Source of the DNA: Tropicimonas sp033101155
GTDB lineage: Bacteria; Pseudomonadota; Alphaproteobacteria; Rhodobacterales; Rhodobacteraceae
DNA: 64,000 nt
NCBI RefSeq assembly: GCF_033101155.1
Contig: NZ_JAWMPX010000002.1
Coordinates: forward strand, 62,001 to 126,000
Direction of reading: 5' to 3'
The notes below the pieces were generated by a model, which worked only from the letters and a program-made list of their open reading frames with translations, was not told the origin of the DNA and did no database searches. A program made the position numbers and the translations under genes. This document shows positions 53,249 to 62,200 of the stretch, in pieces. Position 1 is the first letter of the stretch. Each line of letters begins with the position of its first letter.

Positions 53249-55411
53249 ATGACGACCCGATCCTGGTCCAGCGGCTCATGGTATCGTGTCTCGGCCTTCC
53301 GGCCGCGGCTGCGGGGACATGCGAGCATCTATCGGCACCGCTACCGGGGCGAGATCTGGTACGTGTTGCAGGACCGTGCCTCGGGCCGGTTCCACAGGTT
53401 CACACCGGATGCGCATCGCCTGATCGCGATGATGGATGGCAAACGGACGCTGGAGGAGATCTGGGAGGATGCCTGTACGCATCTGCGGATCGATGCGGTG
53501 ACACAGGAGGAGCTGGTCCGGCTCGTCGGGCAGCTCTACACCGCCGATGTGCTGCAAGGCGACGTTCCCTCCGACATTGCCGAGCTTTCCGAACGCGGCC
53601 GCCGGTTCCGGCGTCAGAAGGTCGTGCGCTCGGTCCTCAACCCGCTGGCCCTGCGGGTTCCCCTGATGGACCCGGACGATTTCCTGTCCGCGACCATGCC
53701 GTTGGTGCGTCCCCTCTTTTCCTGGTTCGGGGTGCTGCTGTTCTTCGGCGTTGTTATCTATGGCGCGGTGTTGGTGGCCCTCAACTGGGACCCGCTGACC
53801 GAGAACGTGGTGGACCGGGTGCTGGCCACCGAGAACCTGATCCTGATCCTGCTGGCCTATCCGGCGGTCAAGGCGCTGCACGAGCTTGGCCATGCCTGGA
53901 CGATCAAGCGATGGGGCGGGTCCGTACACGAGATCGGGGTCATGTTCCTCGTCTTCATGCCGGTGCCCTATGTGGATGCTTCCGATTCCATCGCCTTTCG
54001 GGAGAAATGGCGCAGGGCGCTGGTCGGGGCGGCCGGCATCCTCGTGGAGATTTTCTTGGCCGCGCTGGCGATGATTGTCTGGGCCGGCGCGGAAGACGGG
54101 ATCGTGCGGGCCTTTGCCTTCAATGTCATGCTGATCGGCGGTGTCTCGACATTGCTTTTCAACGGCAATCCACTGTTGCGCTTCGACGGCTATTACGTGC
54201 TCTGCGATGTCCTCGAAATCCCCAATCTCGGGCAACGGGCCAACAAGTATATCGGTTACCTGGTCCAGAGGTACGGCTTTGGCATGAAATGGGTCGAGAG
54301 CCCCGCGAACGCGCCGGGCGAACGGGGCTGGTTCGTCTTCTACGGCCTCGCCGCGTTCATCTATCGGCTGTTCATCACCTTCTCCATCGTCACGCTTGTG
54401 GCCTCTCGGTTCTTTGTCATCGGTGTGATCCTGGCGACCTGGGCTGTGTTCCTGATGCTGGTGCTGCCGGTGCTGAAGATGATCTGGTTCCTCTTCACAA
54501 GCCCGGCGCTCCGGCGCCAGCGCGGCCGCGCGCTTGCGGTGACGGGCGGGGGGCTGGCGCTGGTCCTCGGCCTGCTCATGGCGGTGCCGTTGCCGCATTC
54601 GACATTGGTCGAGGGCATCGTGCAGCCGGAAGCCGACGCGATCGTCAACGCCACCTCCGAAGGGATCGTTGCCGAGCTGATCGTGGAACCGGGTGACAGG
54701 GTCGAGGCCAACGCGCCGATTGTCCGGCTGGAGGATCCGCTGATCGAGGCGCGCCGCGCGGTGCTGGAAGCGCGGATTGTCGAGATCGAGCGGCGGCTGG
54801 CTGCGGAATCGGTCTTTGACCGGACGGCAGCGCGCATCCTCGAGGAAGAACTCGCCGCCGCGCGGGCCGACCTCGCCTTGACCGAGACCCGGATCGCCGA
54901 GCTGACGCTCACCGCGCGCAGGGACGGGATCGTGATCCTGCCGAATGCCAGCGACCTGCCGGGCAGCTTCGTCCGGCGCGGGCAGGGCATCGCCGTGGTG
55001 GCGGGGTTCACCGATCCGCTGGTCCGCGTCGTGGTGCCGGAGACGCGGGCGGATCTGGTCCGGGCGGATACCCAGGCCTTGGAACTGCGCTTTGCCAGCC
55101 GACCCGAGCGGGTCTGGACAGCGCGGATCGACCGGGTCTTTCCGACCCTCACCCGCCAGTTGCCGACCCTGGCGCTGTCGACCGAAGGCGGCGGGCGGAT
55201 CGCACTTGATCCGGCAAGCCCGCAAGGGCGGCCCCAGGCCTTCGAAGGGTTCTACCAGCTCGACCTGCGACTGGAGGACCCGGTGGCTGTCGGCACCTAT
55301 GGCGACCGCGTGCTGGTGCGGTTCGCGCATAGCGACAGCCCACTTGTCCTACGTCTCTACCGGGGTGCCACACAGGTATTCCTGAAATATTTCGCCAATG
55401 GCAAAGCCTGA
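53249..55411 (+). CDS. PqqD-like/M50 metalloprotease/HlyD fusion protein
   Basis: 720 residues in three parts. Residues about 22-105 look like a PqqD-type peptide-recognition domain (YRGEIWYVLQDRASGRFHRF). Residues 140-450 are polytopic membrane protein of the M50 site-2-protease type, with the zinc motif HELGH at 211-215 and the third-ligand region LLRFDGYYVL (D313). Residues about 460-720 form a periplasmic biotinyl-lipoyl/HlyD-like adaptor (VEPGDRVEANAPIVRLEDP). It could bind a substrate leader, cleave in or near the membrane, and connect to the periplasmic conduit. Confidence 0.85.
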   Translation: MTTRSWSSGSWYRVSAFRPRLRGHASIYRHRYRGEIWYVLQDRASGRFHRFTPDAHRLIAMMDGKRTLEEIWEDACTHLRIDAVTQEELVRLVGQLYTADVLQGDVPSDIAELSERGRRFRRQKVVRSVLNPLALRVPLMDPDDFLSATMPLVRPLFSWFGVLLFFGVVIYGAVLVALNWDPLTENVVDRVLATENLILILLAYPAVKALHELGHAWTIKRWGGSVHEIGVMFLVFMPVPYVDASDSIAFREKWRRALVGAAGILVEIFLAALAMIVWAGAEDGIVRAFAFNVMLIGGVSTLLFNGNPLLRFDGYYVLCDVLEIPNLGQRANKYIGYLVQRYGFGMKWVESPANAPGERGWFVFYGLAAFIYRLFITFSIVTLVASRFFVIGVILATWAVFLMLVLPVLKMIWFLFTSPALRRQRGRALAVTGGGLALVLGLLMAVPLPHSTLVEGIVQPEADAIVNATSEGIVAELIVEPGDRVEANAPIVRLEDPLIEARRAVLEARIVEIERRLAAESVFDRTAARILEEELAAARADLALTETRIAELTLTARRDGIVILPNASDLPGSFVRRGQGIAVVAGFTDPLVRVVVPETRADLVRADTQALELRFASRPERVWTARIDRVFPTLTRQLPTLALSTEGGGRIALDPASPQGRPQAFEGFYQLDLRLEDPVAVGTYGDRVLVRFAHSDSPLVLRLYRGATQVFLKYFANGKA

Positions 55412-55456
55412 GGCGTGACGGATCCAAACGCGCAACTCAACAGGAGGAAACGACAC

Positions 55457-56257
55457 ATGGCAACACAGCTTCTCTTTTACGAAAAGGCCGCGCCGGTCAC
55501 ATTCAAGGACCACGGGGATCTGTCGGTCAAGACAGGAGGCACGTATGGCTTTGCCCGCAACGTGAACTCCGTGCCGCTCACGGCGGTCGAGTTTTCGGCC
55601 GCGGCGGCGGCCTATCCAATCGTCTTTGCCGGGGAGGGGGACGCCGTGATGCCGGCGGTGATCCTGGGCGCGCGCGCCGAGGAGAACCTCTTCGTCGACG
55701 AGGATGGGCGCTGGTCCGGGAGCTACATCCCCGCCTTTGTCCGCCGCTACCCGTTCGTCTTTTCCTCGAGCGATGAGGGCAAGCAACTGATCCTGCATGT
55801 CGACGAGAGCTTCGAAGGCTGCAATCGCGCAGGCCTGGGCGAACGTCTCTTCGATTCCAGCGGTGAGCGGACGCAATATCTGCAGAATTTGCTGCGTTTC
55901 CTGCAAGAATACCAAGGGCAATTCGCGCGCACGCAGGCCTATTGCAAGCGGCTCAAGGACCTCGACCTGCTGCAACCGATGCAGGCCCAGTTCCGCATCG
56001 CTGGCGGCGAAGAACGGTCGGTTTCGGGGTTCCATGTGATCGACCGGGAAAAGCTCAAGGCCGTCGAGACCGATGTGCTGCGGCAGATGTTCGATACCGA
56101 CGAGCTGGAATGCACCTATCTGCATCTGCATTCCCTGCGCCATTTCAACGATATGGTGCAGCGCCTTGCCGGGAGCTCTCCCGAGGCCGAAACCGGGACC
56201 GATGACGGGGACGCCGCCGCGACCGATGCCGCTGAACCCGCAGACGAAACGGTCTGA
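55457..56257 (+). CDS. SapC-family protein
   Basis: 266 residues of the SapC family (FYEKAAPVTFKDHGDLSV, then EFSAAAAAYPIVFAG, YIPAFVRRYPFVF and DELECTYLHLHSLRHF). Family members lie near S-layer or large exoprotein genes; the biochemical role is unknown. No signal peptide, so probably cytoplasmic, with an acidic C-terminal tail. The AGGAGGAAA site fixes the ATG at 55457. 45 bp after the M50 gene and 12 bp before the SecA-like gene. Confidence 0.88.
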   Translation: MATQLLFYEKAAPVTFKDHGDLSVKTGGTYGFARNVNSVPLTAVEFSAAAAAYPIVFAGEGDAVMPAVILGARAEENLFVDEDGRWSGSYIPAFVRRYPFVFSSSDEGKQLILHVDESFEGCNRAGLGERLFDSSGERTQYLQNLLRFLQEYQGQFARTQAYCKRLKDLDLLQPMQAQFRIAGGEERSVSGFHVIDREKLKAVETDVLRQMFDTDELECTYLHLHSLRHFNDMVQRLAGSSPEAETGTDDGDAAATDAAEPADETV

Positions 56258-56269
56258 GGAGACACCGCG

Positions 56270-58255
56270 ATGGAGCAGTTCGACGACGCGACCGCCCGGC
56301 CGCTCCGCCTGGAATTCTATCCGGAGCGGAGCGATCGGGAGGACGGGTGGCTGGAGAGCGTGGAAACCGCGCTGTCCGGCGCCCTTGGCGCGGCGCTGCG
56401 GCTGTTCCATCCGGTGGCGGAGCGGATCACGCTCCGGCGGATCGCGCGCGCCGGTCGAAAGATCGAGCGATTGCACGATGCCGCGCTCGAAGGCGAGATC
56501 CGGGAAACCCGTGCGGCGCTCCGGCGGCACGGGCTGACCGGGGCCAATATCCGGCGGGGATTTGCGTTGGTGCGAGAGGTCAGTCGTCGCGAGTTGGGTC
56601 TGCGGCATCACGATGTCCAGATCCGCGGCGGGCTGGCGATGATCCGCGGCGAACTGGCGGAAATGGACACCGGCGAGGGCAAGACAATCACTGCGGCGCT
56701 GGCGGCGGCGACCGCCGCGATGGCCGGGATGCCGGTGCATGTGATCACCGTGAACGGCTACCTCGCGCGGCGCGATTGCGAAACGCTCCTGCCGGTCTAT
56801 CGCGCCCTTGGGCTCACATCGGCAGTCATAGAGGAGGACATGGCGCCCGAGGATCGGCGCGCGGCCTATGGCGCCGATATCTGCCATGCCTCCAACACCG
56901 AGATCGCCTTCGACTACCTGCGTGACCGGCTCGTGTTTGGCGGGCGGCAGGGGGATTTGCAGCGGCGGCTCCGGCGGTTGACGGGTGATCGGGATCTGGA
57001 AAACCGGCTGACCATGCGCGGATTGCATTTCGCCATCGTCGACGAGGCGGATTCGGTGCTCGTGGACGAGGCCCGCACGCCGCTGATCATCTCGCGGCAA
57101 AGCAATCCGGAGGACGAGGCGGCCTGGACCGGGCAGGCGCTCGCGCTGGCACGTGAGCTGCGTCAGGGCGTGGATTACAAGGTGGTCGGCGACGAGAGGC
57201 GCGTTCGGTTGACAGAGCCCGGGCGCGAGACGCTGGCCCGACGCGCGGCCCGGCTCGACGGTCTCTGGGCCAGCCCGATCCGCCGCGAGGAGGTGATGCA
57301 TCAGGCGCTGTCGGCCTTACACCTGTTCAACCTTGGCGATCACTACCTGATCCATGACGGCAAGGTGCAGATCGTCGATGAATACACCGGCCGGTTGCAA
57401 CCGGACCGATCCTGGTCCGACGGGCTGCACCAGCTCATCGAGGCCAAGGAAGGCGTCGAGGTGACGGGCCAGAACCTGTCGATGGCGCGGATGACCTATC
57501 AGCGGTTCTTTCGTCGCTACCGCATGCTGGCGGGCATGACCGGTACGGCGCGGGAGGTGCGCGGCGAGCTTCGGTCGGTTTACGGGCTGCAGGTGAGCCG
57601 GATCCCGCCCAACCGGCCGTCGCGGCTGCGGTTCTGGCGACCGAAAGTGCGTGCAAGGATGGCCGACAAGTGGGATCGGGTGGCGGCGAGCGCGGCGCGC
57701 GAACTGGCGCGCGGCCGGCCGGTGCTGATCGGTACGCGCTCGGTGGCCGCGTCCGTGCAGGCCAGCGCGGTGCTGACGGCCGCCGGGATCGATCATCAGG
57801 TCCTGAACGCGGAGAACGACACCGAGGAGGCCGCCGTGATCGCGGGGGCAGGGGCGCCGGGGCGGGTGACCGTGGCCACGAACATGGCCGGGCGCGGGGT
57901 CGATATCGCATTGGAGGACGGCGTGTCGGCGGTCGGTGGGCTGCATGTCATCCTGACCGAACGCCATGACGCCGGACGGATCGACCGGCAGCTTGCCGGG
58001 CGCGCCGGGCGCCGGGGCGAGCCGGGCTCGGCCGAGGAGATCCTGTCGCTGGACGATCAACTGCTCGACTTGCTGCAGATGCCGCTCCGCCGTCGGCTGG
58101 CGCGGATCGGCTGGGGGACCTACGGGCTCCGGCTGCGGCTCTTCAACCGCGCTCAAAGGCGAACCGAGCGCGCGCATGCACGGGTTCGTAAGGAACTGGT
58201 CCGGCAGGATCGCCGTCTCAACACTCTACTATCCTTCACGGGGGGGCTGGAATGA
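56270..58255 (+). CDS. SecA-like translocase ATPase (shortened, accessory type)
   Basis: 661 residues against about 850-900 for housekeeping SecA. All motor motifs are intact: GEGKT at 135-139, VDEADSVLVDEARTPLIIS from 257, AGMTGTA, TNMAGRGVDIAL and GGLHVILTERHDAGRIDRQLAGRAGR. The C-terminal zinc/SecB-binding tail is missing and the helical scaffold is short, ending in a basic segment (RTERAHARVRKELVRQDRR). No accessory SecY or Asp genes are present. It resembles a dedicated SecA2-type motor. Its stop overlaps the next start (ATGATG). Confidence 0.9.
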   Translation: MEQFDDATARPLRLEFYPERSDREDGWLESVETALSGALGAALRLFHPVAERITLRRIARAGRKIERLHDAALEGEIRETRAALRRHGLTGANIRRGFALVREVSRRELGLRHHDVQIRGGLAMIRGELAEMDTGEGKTITAALAAATAAMAGMPVHVITVNGYLARRDCETLLPVYRALGLTSAVIEEDMAPEDRRAAYGADICHASNTEIAFDYLRDRLVFGGRQGDLQRRLRRLTGDRDLENRLTMRGLHFAIVDEADSVLVDEARTPLIISRQSNPEDEAAWTGQALALARELRQGVDYKVVGDERRVRLTEPGRETLARRAARLDGLWASPIRREEVMHQALSALHLFNLGDHYLIHDGKVQIVDEYTGRLQPDRSWSDGLHQLIEAKEGVEVTGQNLSMARMTYQRFFRRYRMLAGMTGTAREVRGELRSVYGLQVSRIPPNRPSRLRFWRPKVRARMADKWDRVAASAARELARGRPVLIGTRSVAASVQASAVLTAAGIDHQVLNAENDTEEAAVIAGAGAPGRVTVATNMAGRGVDIALEDGVSAVGGLHVILTERHDAGRIDRQLAGRAGRRGEPGSAEEILSLDDQLLDLLQMPLRRRLARIGWGTYGLRLRLFNRAQRRTERAHARVRKELVRQDRRLNTLLSFTGGLE

Positions 58256-59073
58256 TGTCGACCTTTGTCCAAAGCGGTCTGTTGGGGGCTTTGCTGCTCA
58301 TGGCCTCGGCGGAAAACACGCCAGCCCAGTCCGATATCGACTGCCTGATGGATCCGTCCGAGATCGTCGAGCTGGGGTCGCCTGTCTCCGGGCTTCTGGA
58401 AACGGTCCTCGTGGCGCGGGGCGACGCGGTGGAGGCCGGGCAGATTGTTGCGCGGCTGAACTCGACGGTCGAACGCAGCACCGTGGAGCTACTGGAACTG
58501 CGGGCGAACTCGACCTCGGTGATCGAGGCGCAGCAGGAACAGGTGGCAATGATCGAACGCCGCCACAACCGGATCGGGGAGCTGCGCAAGAAAGGCGTCG
58601 CGTCGGAGGAGGCACTCGACCGGATCGAGGCCGAGCGCATCGCGGCGCAAAGCCTGTTGGTCCAGGCAGAGCTCAATCGCGACATCGCGGTCAAGGAGCT
58701 GGTGCGCGCCCGCGCGGCGCTCGGGCTGCGCGAGATCCGCTCGCCGATATCCGGGATCGTTGCCGAGCGGGTCCTGACCGGCGGGGAATTCGTCGGTCAG
58801 GACGACCATGTCCTACGGATCGTGCGGCTCGACCCGCTGAGCGTCGAGGCGTTCGTCCCGGTCGAGATGTTCGCAAAGGTGCATCCGGGGGACCGGGCGA
58901 CGATCTTCCCGGCGCCCCCGCTCGACGGTGAGTTCGACGCCGAAGTGCAGGTCGTGGACCGGGTTTTTGATGCCGCCAGCGGTACATTCGTGGTGCGCCT
59001 GGAGCTGCCAAATCCCGACGGCGCGCTGCCGGCCGGCCATCGCTGCACGGCGCGATTTGCAAATGGCAGTTGA
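58252..59073 (+). CDS. HlyD/RND-type periplasmic adaptor
   Basis: 273 residues with a signal peptide (about 1-26, ending TPAQ). The lipoyl half-motifs are PVSGLLETVLVARGDAVEAG and RSPISGIVAERVLTGGEFVG, separated by a coiled-coil hairpin (SVIEAQQEQVAMIERRHNRI). A beta-barrel domain follows. The second adaptor of the cluster, and smaller than the GAF-HlyD one. It lacks an inner-membrane partner of the RND or ABC kind nearby. Coupled to the SecA-like gene by a 4-bp overlap; 208 bp before the giant gene. Confidence 0.87.
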   Translation: MMSTFVQSGLLGALLLMASAENTPAQSDIDCLMDPSEIVELGSPVSGLLETVLVARGDAVEAGQIVARLNSTVERSTVELLELRANSTSVIEAQQEQVAMIERRHNRIGELRKKGVASEEALDRIEAERIAAQSLLVQAELNRDIAVKELVRARAALGLREIRSPISGIVAERVLTGGEFVGQDDHVLRIVRLDPLSVEAFVPVEMFAKVHPGDRATIFPAPPLDGEFDAEVQVVDRVFDAASGTFVVRLELPNPDGALPAGHRCTARFANGS

Positions 59074-59281
59074 TCCCGGTCCGATCTCGTTCGCTACCTC
59101 CGGTTGAGCGAAAGAGGGTCGGCACCATTAGGGGTTTTGCAAAAACTGCCGTAAGGTAAGTGAAGGACACCGGTCGGACGCCGGGACAGTATGCGCGAAC
59201 GAGTATTCCAGGCATTGCCATTGCTGCCACATTTTGGCGGTCTGGGTTGTTTTATTTCAAATTATTCGCGGGGGACGAGAA

Positions 59282-62200
59282 ATGGCTTATCCATTTGGTA
59301 CGACGTCTTTTTTCAAGGGTGCTACGAAAGTTGATGCCACGCCGAAGCGAAAAAGCTGGTTCACAGGCAAGACGCGCCACAGGTTCCTCCGATCGCTTCA
59401 GGCCGCGCGCGAAGGCCGGGTGCCCGTCAAGGTTTCCGCGGTCCGAATCGAATCGCTTGAACCCCGATTCCTGCTCTCCGCAGACATCATGCCGCTCTCG
59501 GTCGAGATGGCCGGCACCGATGCGTCCTACACCCTGGAGTACGATTCCACGGCCCAGACATTCCGGATTTTTGACGACGAGACGGGCGACCTGGTCGACC
59601 AGAAAGCGCTCGCCGAGACATCGGAAATCCAGATCACCGGAACCGGCGGCGATGACCGCCTGACACTCGACGTCGATGGCGCCTTCCCCTCGGGCGTGAC
59701 CATCAGCTTCTCTGGCGGTGCAGGCAGCGACACCGTGGCCGGACCCTCGGGCGATACCGAGTGGCGTATTGATGGCACAGACACCGGCACCGTGTCGGGC
59801 CTTAGGTTTGCCGAAGTCGAGAACCTTGCCGGCGCCGCGGATAACGAGGATGTCTTTGTCGTCGAAGGCGCCGGCACCATTACCGGACTGCTGGATGGCG
59901 GCGATGGCGGCTACGACACGATGTCCTTTGAGGGCGGAGATGTCGGCTCGTTCGAATACATCGCCAGCGGCCCGACTTCCGGCACGACCATACGCGATGG
60001 CGTTTCGCTGGAATTTACCGGGCTTGAGCCGGTGTGGATGGAGAGCGGCGCCGCCGATGTCGTGGTCGACCTCTCCGCGGTGTCGGACGACGCGATCATG
60101 TCCCAGACGGCCGGAATCATCACCATCGCGGCCGCTCCGCCGCTTGGGCCGACCTTCGAGTCCGTCTCTTTCGCGACCCCGACCGGCAGCCTCACCATCA
60201 ACATGGGCAACGATGCCGGTCTCTTCCCCAATATCGACGACTTTGCCGCCGACCTGTCCGACAATCCGAGCGCATTGGCCGAACTGATCGCCAATGCCGC
60301 GGCCGGCGACGTGCTGGAAATCCAGACCGTCGATCTCGGCTCGGCCAGCCTCACGGTGAATGGCGAGGACGGGCTCGACCGGGTGAGCGTCGTCGGGGCG
60401 CTGACGGCGGGCGATGTCTCGATCAATGCCGAAGAGATCGACGTGGCCACGGCGGGGTCGGTGACGGGCAGTTCCGTGACCTTCACGGCCGATGCCACCG
60501 ATGCCGGTCTCTTGCCGACCTTCCTGGAGGACAATGTCGACGGGTTCTACCTTGCCCTGCCAACGGCGGAGATCGACATTCTGGGCTCGGTCTCCGCGAC
60601 TGCCGGCGATGTCGTTCTGTCTGCAACCGCCACCGCGGATTTCGAGGTCGATCCGATTTCCTTCAGCGCCGGCGTCGCCTTCAGCGGCGCGCTGGTCATC
60701 GCCTTGCCCACCGCAGCCGTTCATATCGGCGACGACAGCGGCGCGGTCGATGGCGGGATCGTTTCGGCCAGCGGCAATGTCGATATCGACAGCGCGGTGA
60801 ACCTGACGGTGACGGCGACGGAAGATGCGGATGGCGGTGAAGCGCCCGATACCGACGCGGCGATCGCCGTTGCCATCGTGCTGACGGAATCCGTGACCGG
60901 CGTGCATGACGACAGTTCGATCGATGCGGGCGGCACGGTCACCCTCCACGCCGCGACCACGCTGGACGTGACATCGAAGGTCGATGGTTCGGGCGGCACT
61001 GCGGGTGCGACCGTGGCGGTGACGGAAGTGCAGGCCGAGACCAGCGCCTTCGTGACCGATTCCGCCTCCATCGGCGCAACCAACGCGCCGACCAGCGTCG
61101 ATCTCGGCGCGACATTGACCAGCTCGATCACCACCAGCGCGACCTCCACCGCCGGCGGTTCGCAGGATTCCGCCGGCGCAAGCGAGTCCGAGCAACAGCT
61201 TGCGGCCAACGATGCCAGCACCAGCGGCGGCAGCGTGACCTTTGCCGGTGCGGTTGTCGTCTCCGATTACCGCCCCGTGACCGAGACCTATATCGACAGC
61301 TCGGGCAGTGTCTTTGCGACCGGCCCGGCCGGCGTGTCCCTCGCCGCACTGGCGACGGAATCCGTCACCGCCAATGCCAGCGGCCTCAACACGGCCGGCG
61401 AAGGCACCGGCGTGGGCATTGCCGTTGCCATCGGCGTGATCGACAGTACCGTGCTGTCCTGGTTTGGTGGCACGACCCAATACGTGACGCCGTCGCTGTC
61501 GGCCTCTGCCACGCTCGATGCCGATTCCAGCTATATCCTGACCGCAGTGTCGGGCGCCGGGGATTCCTCGGAGATGAACATTGCCGGCGGGCTGGCGATC
61601 CATGTCGTGACCACCAATGTCCAGGCCTTCGTCGCCACCGGTTCCGCGCTCGAACTGGGCGGGGCTAACCTGACGCTCACGGCCAATTCCGCCACCGCAA
61701 CGACCACCTCCGCGACCCCGAACAACAGCACCGAGGGCGGCGCGGCGACGGGAATCGGCGTGTCTGTGGCGCTCTATGTGGGCAGCCACACCGCGCGTAC
61801 GGCGCTGGATGGCAACGCTCTGGATGCAGCGCTTTATGGTGATCCGGCCGATCTTGCGTTGGGGGATCTCACCCTGTCGGCCACCGGCGCTCATAGCGAT
61901 GAAACCACCGCCGAGGGCGGCGCGTCGGGCACCGACACCTCGGTCGGCGGCGCCATTGCCATCGCCGTGGTCGAGAACCTGACCGAAGCCGATCTCGGCG
62001 ACACAGGCAGCCTCTCCGTGGGCGGATCGGTCGATGCCGATGCCGTGCATAGCGGATCGACGCTGGTGACGGCTGGCGGCGACACCAGCGGTGGCGCCAC
62101 GGCAATCGGCGCGGCCATTGCGCTCGGCTTCGTCGACAATTCCGCGTTGACCCGGGTGCGCCGGGACGTGACGGCCGATGGCAGCGTCTCGATGACGGCG

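Noticed and set aside
53276..55330. A 684-codon minus-strand frame over the M50 gene
   Set aside because: The plus-strand gene has HELGH, membrane segments and adaptor motifs. The minus frame is Arg/Gln/His-rich shadow.
51361..59073. Type I secretion system
   Set aside because: HlyD-type adaptors are present, but there is no ABC exporter with membrane and nucleotide-binding domains in the window.
59252..62050. A 932-codon open frame on the minus strand opposite the giant gene
   Set aside because: It mirrors the biased codon pattern of the Ala/Thr/Asp/Gly-rich plus-strand gene. Its product is Gly/Arg/His-rich without known motifs, while the plus frame has LEPR-XLL, a ribosome site and ordered repeats.
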